From contig CAWUHX010000067.1 of the NCBI GenBank assembly GCA_963922205.1, positions 124,001 through 188,000 of the forward strand: a stretch of 64,000 nucleotides of DNA. Direction: 5' to 3'. Each line of letters opens with the position of its first letter. Position 1 is the first letter of the stretch. Below the pieces are notes generated by a model. The model saw only the letters and a program-made list of their open reading frames with translations. It was not told the DNA's origin and made no database searches. The stretch comes from Romanomermis culicivorax (taxonomy: Eukaryota > Nematoda > Enoplea > Mermithida > Mermithidae). Made by a program: the position numbers and the translations under genes. Below are positions 54,856 through 64,000 of the stretch, piece after piece.

Positions 54856-54920
54856 CTAACTTTTACTGAAGCCCCGAGTGGCGGGAACAGGTTGCCTCAA
54901 CAAATTGGCAACAACAGCTG

Positions 54921-57592
54921 TCATCCATACACTAATTCAAATGGGCTATAGCCTGTACTTTCATTAACATGAATATTTGTTGCAAACTTCGCATATGGTA
55001 CATGTTCATCCCAATCAATTTGATTACTATCAACATACATTCTCAGTCGTGTGATAAGAGTCTGATTTGCTCTTTCAACTTCGCCATTGGCCATTGTAGT
55101 GTACACTCTCTTAGTGCCGAAGAGCTTAGTCACTTCAGCCATCAATTTGACACAAAGTCTGATCCCTGATCAGATTGCAAAATTTGTGGGGCTCCATGCC
55201 TGTAAACAATTTCGTTTAACAAATAAATGAGCAATAGTGTCAGCTGTAATATCCAAAGTTGCAAAAGTTTCGACATATTTCGTGAAATAGTCTATGAACA
55301 CCACAATAAATCGACTTCCAGCCTCTGTAGGCCGAAATGGTCCAACACAATCAACTCCCAATTGCTCAAAAAATCCAGAAATTGGAATAGGCTTCAACTA
55401 AGCTTTTTTCCTTGTAGGTTTCTTTATTTGGCAAAGCTTACAGATTTTACAATACTGTAGCACATCTTGTCTCATATTTGCCCAATGATATTTCCATGAA
55501 ATTAGTTCCAAAGTTTTCTTGCCACTATAATGACCACCAAATTCATCATCCTGATAAGTGCTAATAATCAATTTTTGTAGCACACCAGGAATTACTAGTC
55601 TGTTCAACCTGTTCTTGACAATATACAAATGTGAATCTCCAACTATGTAATTCAAATTTTGTTGACCAGCTTTCAGTTGATCAAATATCTAATTCAATGT
55701 TGGATCCTACTTTTGTAGCAAGCCTACATCAATAGGATCAGATGTAATATTATTCAAATAACCATGATCATTAGGATCAATCAAGGAGTTTGTTTCAATG
55801 TCAAAATATTTGTTCACATCTGCAATTGATAATCGTGACAAACAATCAGCATTTCTATTTGCTGTACCTTTCCTTGGATTTATAACAAGTTTCACATCAG
55901 CCAAAGCTAAACCCCAACATGTGATTCATAGTAATGGATTCAATTTCTGCAACACTGATTTCACAGCAGAGTGATTTGTTTCCACATGAACTTCGTGTTG
56001 ATACAAATAAAGACGAAAGTATTTTACAAACTCAACTACTGCCATCGTCTCAAGTTCAGTAACTGGGTAATTTTTCTCAGCAGGCTTCAAACATCTACTA
56101 GCATAAGCCACAGGATGTTCAAATCCATCGCCATCAATCTGGCTGAGCACAGTACCAATTTCATTGAGTGACACATCCATCTGCAATATAAATGGTTTTG
56201 AAAAATCAGGGTGTTTCAAGAAGGGAGGCTTAATCGATTTTTGCTTAAGTAGCTCAAAAGCATTTTTGTGTTCCATTATCCAAACGAATATTCTATCCTT
56301 TTTCAACAAATCAGTCAAAGGTTTCATGATATGTGCACCATTTTTTACAAACTTCCGATAATACAAAATCAGACCTAAAAATGATTTCAACATTTTTACA
56401 TTAGTAGGTCCTGGAATATTTTGAACAGCTTCGATTTCTTTTGTATCTGGCAAGATACCACCCACAGTTATAATATGACCCAAGTATTCAGTGGACTCGT
56501 GGCTGAATTTGCATATCTCAATTTTATATTGGCCTTCTTGAATCTATGCAACAATCCACTCAATTGATTCATCATTTCCTCGTGGGTTTGTGCAAAAACC
56601 AACACATCATCCAGATAAACGAGACATGTTTGCCACTGTAACCTAGACAGTACAACATCCATCAATTGTTGAAATGAGGCTGGTGCATTGCACAAACCAA
56701 ATGGGAAATAGTTATACTGGAAAAGACCAATAAGGGTTGAAAAGGCAGTCTTTTCCTTGTCCCTGTTGTTGATTGGTATCAACCAATATGCATTAGCCTG
56801 ATCCAATGACATAAAATACATCATGCTGTTCAAAGTATCAAGAATTTTATCAATTTGGGGCAATGGGTAAATGTCCTTTTTAGTGACTTCATTTAGTCCA
56901 TTAAAATCAATGCACATTTTATATTTCCCATCTTTTTTAAGAATGATAACAGCATTTGTGGACCAATCTGACTGACTTGGTTGAATGACCCCATTTTTCA
57001 GCAATTTCCGAACTTCATGTATAACAACCTCCTTCTCCCTTGGTGAAGTTTGAAATGGTAATTTTCGAACTGGTTTGCTATCCCCAGTATCAATTTCATG
57101 CAAAACCAAATCAGTTTTCCCCGTATCTTTTTCATCCAAAGCATACAAACTAGGATATTTAGCCAACAAACAGACAATGTCTTCAGCTTGTTCATTTGAC
57201 AATTGAGTGCCAAGATTGGCATGTTCCTGTATCCACTTTTTGCAATCATTCCAATTCATCATTTCCAATGTCACCACATTACTTTTTGTTTCAGAATCAT
57301 TACCAGAATACAAGGAGATATGCCCAACTTGCATACCCTGATGCAATTTAATTTGGTATGAATTTGTGTTCATAACTTGGAGTGGAATTTGATGATTTCT
57401 AATCCAACAAATTTCAGCAGCAAAGTGAACATTCTTTTGCACCACAGGTTCAAGCTTCACACTTTGAATTTTGTGAATACAAATTTGAAACAAGTCCATC
57501 AACAAAACAAATACTCCCAGGTGGAATATTCTTCTCATCAACCAGTTTAGCAAGTCCACACATTTCTGGAGCACTGAATGCCATTCCTTCAC
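54921..57592 (-). pseudogene. Pol (RT-RNase H-integrase) of the second element, inverted
   Basis: Broken frames read downward: RT with IILKKDGKYKMCIDFNGLNE and YLDDVLVFAQTHEEM, RNase H with FILQMDVSLNEIGTVLSQ, then the integrase finger (HYSGKKTLELISWKYHWANM, CKICKLCQIKK) and the core GVDCVGPF and ANGEVERANQTL. Frameshifts lie near 56480, 55910, 55660 and 55150. It breaks off at 54903; the missing C-terminus lies on the plus strand from 60421. Confidence 0.85.
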
Positions 57593-57923
57593 AAGGAATA
57601 TGCAAGTTCTTAAATTTCACTGTGGAATTTGCATTGTGAAATTCAATGGTCTTAATATGATAAAGGATGTTTGTTCCTAATATAACCTCAGTAGTACAGC
57701 ATTTTTGGATATGTACTAGAATCGTTTCACAAATATCCCCACAATTCACAGTTATCATAGCCGAGCTTTCAATAGGTATGCTTGACCAATTAGCTGCTAT
57801 TGGTTTTACAGTTGCAGGTGCTACTGTAACATTAGGCACCTTTTCCAACACAGATGCATCAATCAAAGAAAATACTGCACCATAATCCAACAAAGCTTTA
57901 GCAACAACCCTCTGATTCAACAA
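57450..57923 (-). pseudogene. Protease of the second element, active site changed
   Basis: The frame aligns with 46284-46997: ALLDYGAVFSLIDASVLEKV and TTEVILGTNILYHI. The catalytic D-T/S-G triad reads D-Y-G, which should abolish activity. It lies directly after env in the same sense, as in the intact element. Confidence 0.8.
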
Positions 57924-58301
57924 AATTTGAACATGTGGGGTTCTCAGCCCACATTCACAGGTGTCATTTTTTGTTCATTGGGTGTACAACTGATTTCTTG
58001 GAGCTCATGCTCCTCAGCCATCGATTTCATTGAACCCATGATTCACAATTCTGATTTTTCATTCTTGACAAATGCAATAGAGCATTTCCCAAACTGATCC
58101 TTCCATTTGGCCTCTGTGCCATTGTCACTCATTTAGGGTGATGTCTGCACCTCATAAAATACAAATAGAAACCATATCCAATCCCAAACAAAGCAAATAT
58201 GCAGATCAAGAAATTTATCAACAATTGTATTGGTCCTTTCAACAAATTTCTAAAACCAGATACCATATTTTTCTGTGAGTTATCAATTACATGCTCCAAA
58301 G

Positions 58302-59927
58302 TTAGCCTGCTCCTTGAATGACATTTGTCGATCCCTTCCCTGCTCCGGACAACGTTTCATAAACCATACCAGGTTGCAAAGACATTTGGGAGGTGAAATT
58401 CACCAGACCACGTGTCAACTGTTCAAGCATGTGAATTTTGTAAATGTATTGCTTGAAAAGTGCAAAATTATCATGCCGACTAGCAAAGGCACTGGGAAAC
58501 AAACCTGATGCATCAAATTGAAATATCTTTTGCTGTTTGTTCCACACAAGTTCAAGTGGTACTTTGCTCACATGGACTGGTTCATAATTAGTGACCCATT
58601 TGCCATTTTTGCAAAAAATACCAACAGTGTGATGTAAGCAATTCACTGTTTCACTAAAGTGCACAAGATCTCTGGCACCTGGAGATACAAACATTATTTT
58701 TCCATCCAGCTCAACAGGTAACAACTTGTAACAAAAGTTTCCAATATAATAGTTGCTAAAAACTTTAGATGCTGTAACATTCTTACACGACCATACTGAT
58801 AAAGCATCACTAGTAAACTGAGCAACAATACCAGTTCGCTGAAGAAAAGCATGGGCACCATGCATCACATCAAAGGCCAACAATTGCCAAATCATATCTA
58901 AATATCTTTGAGCATGATGGCACAATTGCATCCACACAGCACCAAAATGATCAATTTTATTTTGTGTAATCCTATATTCAAGGTAATTCAACTTAGCATT
59001 TACAGGATCAAAATCAGTGGCATTGTGAACTTCACTTCTAGGTTCAACTACATGTGCAGCTATAAATTTCGTTCCATGAATTTCAATAATGATACTTGGC
59101 ATGTATAAAGAGCATTTGTAATATTATTCAAGCAATGCTCATATTTGTCACCCAATTCTACAGCAGCTTGTAATTCGACAACTATGACATGCTTTACACT
59201 AAGAATTGTGATATATTTACCCTTGAACACAACTGGACATTTGATTTTTTTTATTTGAAACTGAGCTTCATCCCAGATGATTATATTAGCAGAATCAGTG
59301 CAGTGGCCATCACTTGCAATGCATCCACCAACATTTCTCAAATCAGTGAACAAGTTTTCACCATTCCAGGAGGCTGCTTTTCACTCCTCAATAAAGAAAT
59401 CAGTCACTGATTTACAATAATCGTGGCAACACCATTTCTAGTCAATTGTCAAGGACTTGTTTGTCATCCCAAAATTCAATGAACTTTGTTCCAAAACTTG
59501 ATCTTCATACTGTTTCATCAAGTAAACAGATCTACATGCAGCATCAGTTACTGTAGTGTTTCATCTCTAGTGATTCTCTTTGAGCCAAAAAATCCAGTGT
59601 TGTACAAATCTTTCTTGTTCGAATCACACATTTGTACGCATGTGAAAATTGAGGTTCACTTCTTGGCACAAAAACACTAATATTGACTCTACAAGGTTTA
59701 TGCAAGTTTTTCATTGGAGACTGGCGGCAAACAATATTTCTAGGGATTTCTAAAGCATGTCCAGTTCTACTAGTCCCACAGGCATCAACTTTATTACAAA
59801 AAGCAAATGCAAAAATTGGCAGCAATGCTGCAATGCTAATACTATTCTGAATCATAATCAATAATAATTCATTTGTTGTCAGCCACTTTTTGATAACTGC
59901 CACCCCACAACTTTCCATTTTAATCAA
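58302..59927 (-). pseudogene. Env-like glycoprotein of the second element, broken
   Basis: Three frames (59927-59544, 59353-59060, 59102-58302) cover a signal/anchor-like N-terminus (SIAALLPIFAFAFCN), CGTSRTGHALEIPRNIVC and AYKCVIRTRKICT, then LNYLEYRITQNKIDHFGAVW and LFKQYIYKIHMLEQLTRGLV. They align in order with the Env part of the 42689 ORF. The break near 59544-59353 includes stops. Its position upstream of protease matches the intact element. Confidence 0.8.
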
Positions 59928-59942
59928 AAATTTCTTTGCTGT

Positions 59943-60416
59943 CTGTTAGGCTGCTGTGGGGTCAACACTATGCAACAGTTCTGACCACAGGCTAACAACA
60001 ACAATAAACACAAAACTCTCCCAGACGTTTCACCAGATACTCGCCAGAACTTTCACCAAACCTCAGGCAGAACACCTTGGCACGTACCTCAGGAGATCCT
60101 ACCCAAGTCTCCAAACCTAAACTTATAAGAGCCTCCCCTGCGCTCACAAAACAAAACAACTTACGGGCCCAATTTGTATTGGGTGACGACTGACGACGCC
60201 ACAAAATAATAATAAACAAAAATTATTATAAATGGAGCGATGGCGGCGATGCTCCCCAAACATAATCTTTTTAACAATAATAAAAAGACATAAAAACCGT
60301 GAAACAGTGGCAGCATAAATCTATGCAAATTTATCACTTTCTTTCGGCCACTTTTCGCCGCGTCCAACCGCCTGCGCACCGACGCCGGAAGCTGAACACC
60401 TGCACCTGGACCACCT
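59943..60416. mobile_element. 474-bp LTR-like block at the right inversion junction
   Basis: Begins TGTTAGG and ends CCTCAACA, flanked by TGTC (59939-59942) and AATT (60417-60420). Read on the minus strand its start (TGTTGAGGTGGTCCAGGTGCAG) loosely resembles the TRIM LTR start. A diverged relative is at 32327-32810. It has no tRNA-like segment. It marks the right end of the inverted segment. Confidence 0.65.
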
Positions 60417-60420
60417 CAAC

Positions 60421-60790
60421 AAATTGATGGTACTCTAAATTACAGTCAACCTATGTATTTGATGGATTTGGAAACATATGATCAGGAAGTGAAGAAGCAC
60501 TTCACGAATGCATTGACTGTGGTTCAAAACAAAATTAGGCAGGGTATAAGTTTCAGTTTGATAAAAGTGCTGATGATGTTGACTACAGAGTGTCTGATAT
60601 TAAAGGAATCAGAAATTGTTAGAAAGGGTTGATCAAGAAGTTGATGCCTGTTTATGTTGGGCCACACAAGATAATCAGTGTGAAATATCCGAACATTGTA
60701 ATTCAGTTGTGAGACAATTTGAAAGTTATTGAAACAATTCATGTCAATCGTTCAAAGAAATTCCATGCCCACAATGTTGAAACTCCACAA
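60421..60790 (+). pseudogene. Integrase C-terminus of the second element (plus strand)
   Basis: Plus-strand coding remnants YLMDLETYDQEVKKHFTNAL and GLIKKLMPVYVGPHKIISVK align with the last 120 codons of the intact Pol (YMVDLDDYALRVKSHFTEAL). The segment continues exactly where the minus-strand integrase at 54903 stops. It contains stops. Confidence 0.75.
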
Positions 60791-60973
60791 TCAGACAATT
60801 TGATGCCCAGGATCAAAGAGAATAAAGAAACTGATCAACTATCAACACAAGCAACCCATGGATCCATGGTCAAGATGAAGACACTATGATACATCCCTTA
60901 CCCTAGAAACGATAATTTGGATGAAGAGACTGGTTCGTCAAACGAGGGCGTTTGAAGCTAATGGGGGAGGATG

Positions 60974-61312
60974 TGTCAAGTGTAACACAAGTTATTATTG
61001 ATTCTCATGAAAATTAGAAAACAATTGTTTAGTTTTCCATAAATGTTTTGACCACTTCTTATCAGTAATGACCCAATATGTTTTGACCACATGTTTACGG
61101 CTAACATTTTTATCTTTTTATGACTCATGTATAAATAGCTGATCCACTTGTAATGATTAGTTTTAGATCCACACCACAAATAAACTATTTATCACTAGTA
61201 AATTTTGTTCCACTATAGCAACAGAGTTGCTATAAGCTAAGTACTGGATACTTTTGTGTTTCTGCTCGAGGCTAGCATTCACAAGAAAGAACCTGTGTCA
61301 CAGACCGTGACA
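60974..61312 (+). repeat. 3' LTR of the second element
   Basis: 339 bp, TGTCAAGTG...CCGTGACA, preceded by a purine-rich ATGGGGGAGG tract. It lacks the 51784-52812 insertion and is about 37 bp shorter than the reassembled 5' LTR near its beginning. Confidence 0.85.
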
Positions 61313-62768
61313 GATGACAAGAAAAAATAAAATGAAAGAAAGCGGAGACAATAGATGAAAACGTAAAAGTATACATAAACGAAAACATAATCAATGCACA
61401 CAGAAAACGAAAAAATACATACAAAGAAAAATATAAGGAAAGTAGAAAATATAAAGAAAATGTTATTACATTCTCAATCGCTTGTTTTGGGATTTCGCTC
61501 ACTTGGGAGTAGACCGTAATGGCTCCAGTTACGCCAGGAAACGTTTACTACTCCTGTCTTTTTTGTGCAACGGCAGTAAATTCAAAAATGCTCCTAACTG
61601 GTTTACGCGAAGCTTTTGCCGTATATGTTCCATCAAAAAATATTAATTAGAGATTAGCCGTGCGGGCACACGGAATTCTCGTCCTATGCCACATGTGGTA
61701 GAGCTGGAAATGTTAAAGAATGTGAAATGGTATTTGCTTTCGGCTTATCCCCAATACAGCGAAGCTGAAAATAGCGAGACTCAAAACAGCGATTCTCATT
61801 ACAGCGAAGTCTCAATACAGCGATTCTTAATACAGCGAAATCTCAATACGGCGATTCTCAAAAGAGCGAATCTCAATACAGCGAATACTACAAAATTTCC
61901 ATGTATAAACGCGCACATCTTTTTTTGATAAATATTCAAATTAGGTAAATTAGAATCGTTTTTGCTACTATTTTTAGTTGCATTTGGCCATCTAAATTTC
62001 ACGTGCTTTTGTGCTGCAGTTGCGGTAGGTGTGCACGAACAGATCATTCCAAAATCACAAAAAAATTTCTGTGAGAAAAACATTTTTCCGAAAGCAAAAA
62101 ATTATCATAAGGATATTAAAGCCGTTTTATAGGTATCTTAATTGCATTGCAAACAAATTAAATTGATGAAATAAATAAAATAAAATAAACAAATAAGATG
62201 AAATGAATAAAATAATTAAGCAGTAAAGGCAAAACGAATGATAAAGACGCAACCCGAGAAAATTTTACAAAAAGTAGCACAAAATAACATATTCAAAGAA
62301 ATTAAATCGATAAAAGAAAAAAACATGCATGTGGATTTGTTAATAATAAACAAACCAGAATGAAAAGGTGTAACATCGTGAAAACACATGCTAAGGCCAT
62401 GTCAGAAATCTGACGATTGGTGCCAAAATGTATGGCAACCAGCATCCACCAGATGGAAAAGGACCAAATGGGCCATGCGCCGAAACGTCTATCCCGCCCT
62501 ATCTCAATTTTTTTCATTCTAAAGATAACTTTTTTAAAAATTCGTTATTTTGAGGATCTGTTCTGCGCCGTTTTGAGAGTCGCTGTTGTGTGTTTCGCTG
62601 GACAGGGGTGAAACCTTTGCTTTCCACTTATAAGACTGTAATGTCATGTTTCATTTACAACTAGAAATAGCATATAAAAATAAGGAATAAACATGGCATA
62701 GTAAACAGCACGCAATAAAAATTATACGAAGATAAAAATGAAAATATACATCAAAGGATTATAACAAA
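61313..62768. other. Spacer with a small tandem array
   Basis: Contains the tandem array at about 61755-61890; otherwise AT-rich without accepted ORFs. The right end should include the laminin 3' UTR. Confidence 0.4.
61755..61890 (+). repeat. TACAGCGATTCTCAA-like tandem repeat
   Basis: About nine imperfect units of 13-16 bp built on AATACAGCGAATCTC. The ORF over it (repeated SQYSD-like residues) is a by-product. Confidence 0.7.
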
Positions 62769-63710
62769 TCAGTGTAACGGACATCCTTCCCGTAACACGT
62801 TGCCGTGAACATTCACTTGACTAACGTCTAAATGTTTCTTACGTCGTGGCTTTCTGCCGATATTCACATCCCGGATACAACCGCGAAAATTTTCTGTAGA
62901 AAAAGATTTCGAAGCGTGTCAAATTTGGCGTCAGCAAGAGTAATTTTTAAAACACCATATGCGTCTAAAATCGATCAATTTATGCTAGAATTTTTTTCTC
63001 ATAAATCGAGATTTCCCACTTTTATCTTTGACAGATTTGGTATACAAAAATGCAAGCTATACTTTTCCAATCTTTTTCTTTTCTCGTTCAACAACACTGG
63101 ACCGCTTGTACTTTTTTGCTTTACTAATCTGTAATTTGCATAAATATACCTCTAGTATCCAATCCCCGGTTCATATGTTCTTGCGGAATACCACCCAAAT
63201 AAAGTGGGTTGTCTGTATTGGTGACGGTCGATTTGACTTGTTTGATCACGTGGAACTTGTTCGATCCGTCAAGGCTGATTGTCAATATATTTTTGGTTTT
63301 GTAAATCTGTCAAACAGAAATTAAGAATACAGTTCTTCTACATAAAGGTAGCATCAAGTTTTCACAATACAGATACGTTTTAGAAAATTTTTGAAACAAA
63401 TTCTGTGAAAAGTACCACATTACACGTCCAATTTGAAATTTGTCCTATTTTTTAATCGTATAGGTAAAAACAAACGAATTGTTAATCAGTTCCATTCCTT
63501 TTAATAGGAATTTTTATTTATAAAAGCTTACGGAAATTTACTTACTTTGACACTATGCCAATGACCATCGCACACAGCTTCGCTTTGTGGCAAACTCGTG
63601 TTCACAGTCTGCTGACCGGCGCCATTATCGACGGCAAACTTAAGCAAAACATACATTATGTCATGTACATATACAATTAGAATACCATCAGAATCAACAA
63701 ATATTCTCAA
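62769..63710 (-). CDS. Laminin alpha-type chain, C-terminal LG domain (last three exons)
   Basis: Laminin alpha chains end in five LG domains that bind cell-surface receptors (family knowledge). Exons on the minus strand: about 63710-63546, 63306-63150 and 62893-62769, with matching phases. The first shows LKFAVDNGAGQQ and CDGHWHSVKV, typical of the last LG domain. The second has LTISLDGSNKF and NTDNPLYLGGIP. The last contains NFRGCIRDVNIG and ends EGCPLH before the stop at 62769-62771. The 5' boundary of the 63546 exon is uncertain. The gene continues beyond the window. The closing cysteine pair and stop position fit a laminin alpha C-terminus rather than an internal LG domain of neurexin. 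Confidence 0.82.
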
Positions 63711-64000
63711 ATATGATGTACAGCAGGGAACCGAGAAGATTTTCGAGTATGTCGATTAACAGACGCCATCGGACGATGACTTCTGAAATAAAAAAATCAA
63801 GAGACATTCAAAGCGAATTTGCGGGTTAGGTACACACACTAATATTCCGAAATTTTTCATAATTTAAGTTGACATAACTTCAGAAGTGACCTATGCAACA
63901 AAAATGAGATCAACAGGTTAAAAATGCATGCAATGACCACAAATTATATACTAGATCTCGATTGACACAATATTCCGGTAGGAATCATCATTCTACATAA

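Larger units (their letters stand above)
54486..54902 (+). mobile_element. 417-bp TRIM-like element with tRNA-bearing LTRs
   Basis: Two direct terminal repeats, 54486-54672 (187 bp) and 54715-54902 (188 bp), begin TGTTGAG and end CTCAACA. They differ at about three positions. The 42-bp interior starts CTGGTGGCCCTTGACGG, a plausible primer-binding site (complement ends in CCA), and ends GAGGGCGGAGGGA, a plausible polypurine tract. This is the layout of a terminal-repeat retrotransposon in miniature. Each LTR contains a full tRNA-like gene. Left flank GACA and right flank AATT differ, which the inversion model explains. Confidence 0.8.
51615..61312 (+). mobile_element. Second, decayed LTR retroelement with inverted env-pro-pol segment
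   Basis: LTRs in plus sense bound it (TGTCAAG...GTGACA), with flanks GATT (51611-51614) and GATG (61313-61316). Gag and the last part of integrase are on the plus strand; env, protease and most of pol are on the minus strand between 54903 and 59942. The protein families match the nested element at 41545 but are strongly diverged, and the LTR sequences are unrelated. Numerous frameshifts and stops make it dead. Confidence 0.85.

Noticed and set aside
54920..60416. A separate complete element inserted in minus orientation instead of an inversion
   Set aside because: There is no gag on the minus strand, and the integrase resumes at 60421 exactly where the minus-strand copy stops, with crossed target duplications; inversion explains this better.
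61686..61928. 80-codon ORF with repeated SQYSD-like residues
   Set aside because: It follows the 15-bp tandem repeat; no independent support.
63720..63790. Additional laminin exon just upstream of the 63546 exon
   Set aside because: An acceptor-like TTTCAG is present, but all frames after it meet stops or do not resemble an LG domain, so I could not fix an exon.
1..64000. CRISPR arrays, bacterial operons, rRNA genes
   Set aside because: None is seen; the repeats have transposon or satellite structure and the genes are spliced.

Overview
The window is from an AT-rich, intron-containing nuclear genome of an invertebrate animal. Evidence for an animal: spliced genes with GT-AG introns, a laminin alpha C-terminus, a CLK/Doa-type SR kinase, a fat-facets/USP9X deubiquitinase, GET4 and a 1-Cys peroxiredoxin. 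No rRNA, CRISPR array or prokaryotic operon was seen. I cannot name the species.

Layout of host genes. 930-5419 (-): 5' part of a USP9X/fat facets homologue, nine exons visible. 11392-20199 (-): a complete LAMMER/CLK kinase, whose twelve coding exons add up to exactly 700 codons plus stop; a 266-codon proline-rich ORF (15820-16620, -) lies in its largest intron. 33169-36519 (+): GET4 in two exons. 36934-40498 (+): a 226-residue peroxiredoxin 6 in six exons, starting 415 bp after GET4. 62769-63710 (-): the last three exons of a laminin alpha-type chain (final LG domain).

Much of the rest is transposon. The introns and spacers hold MITE-like elements with perfect or near-perfect 8-bp target duplications (hAT-type), G-rich elements with CATACMTGTAA ends, long palindromes, a decayed hAT transposase, and 3' ends of non-LTR retrotransposons. 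They are often nested: a non-LTR fragment inside a CACCG-ended element inside a G-rich element at 29.66-31.34 kb. A GGCGC-GAA-GCGCC stem-loop recurs in several of these families.

The most striking region is 40.9-61.3 kb. A 9.3-kb LTR retroelement (41545-50854, two 901-bp LTRs, TSD CCAG) sits inside an older solo LTR of its own family (TSD TGCT). Its first long ORF fuses Gag (four CCHC knuckles) in frame to an Env-like glycoprotein with signal peptide and membrane anchor; protease and reverse transcriptase-RNase H-integrase follow. The order is gag-env-pro-pol, not the usual gag-pro-pol-env. A second, decayed element (51615-61312) of a different LTR family has the same order once an internal inversion is taken into account. 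That inversion is bounded by two mobile blocks whose target duplications are exchanged (GACA/AATT and TGTC/AATT). The left block is a 417-bp TRIM-like element whose two 187/188-bp LTRs each carry a complete 73-nt tRNA-like cloverleaf with A and B boxes. The Env-upstream-of-Pro-Pol retroelement lineage and the tRNA-bearing TRIM are the best candidates here for something undescribed.
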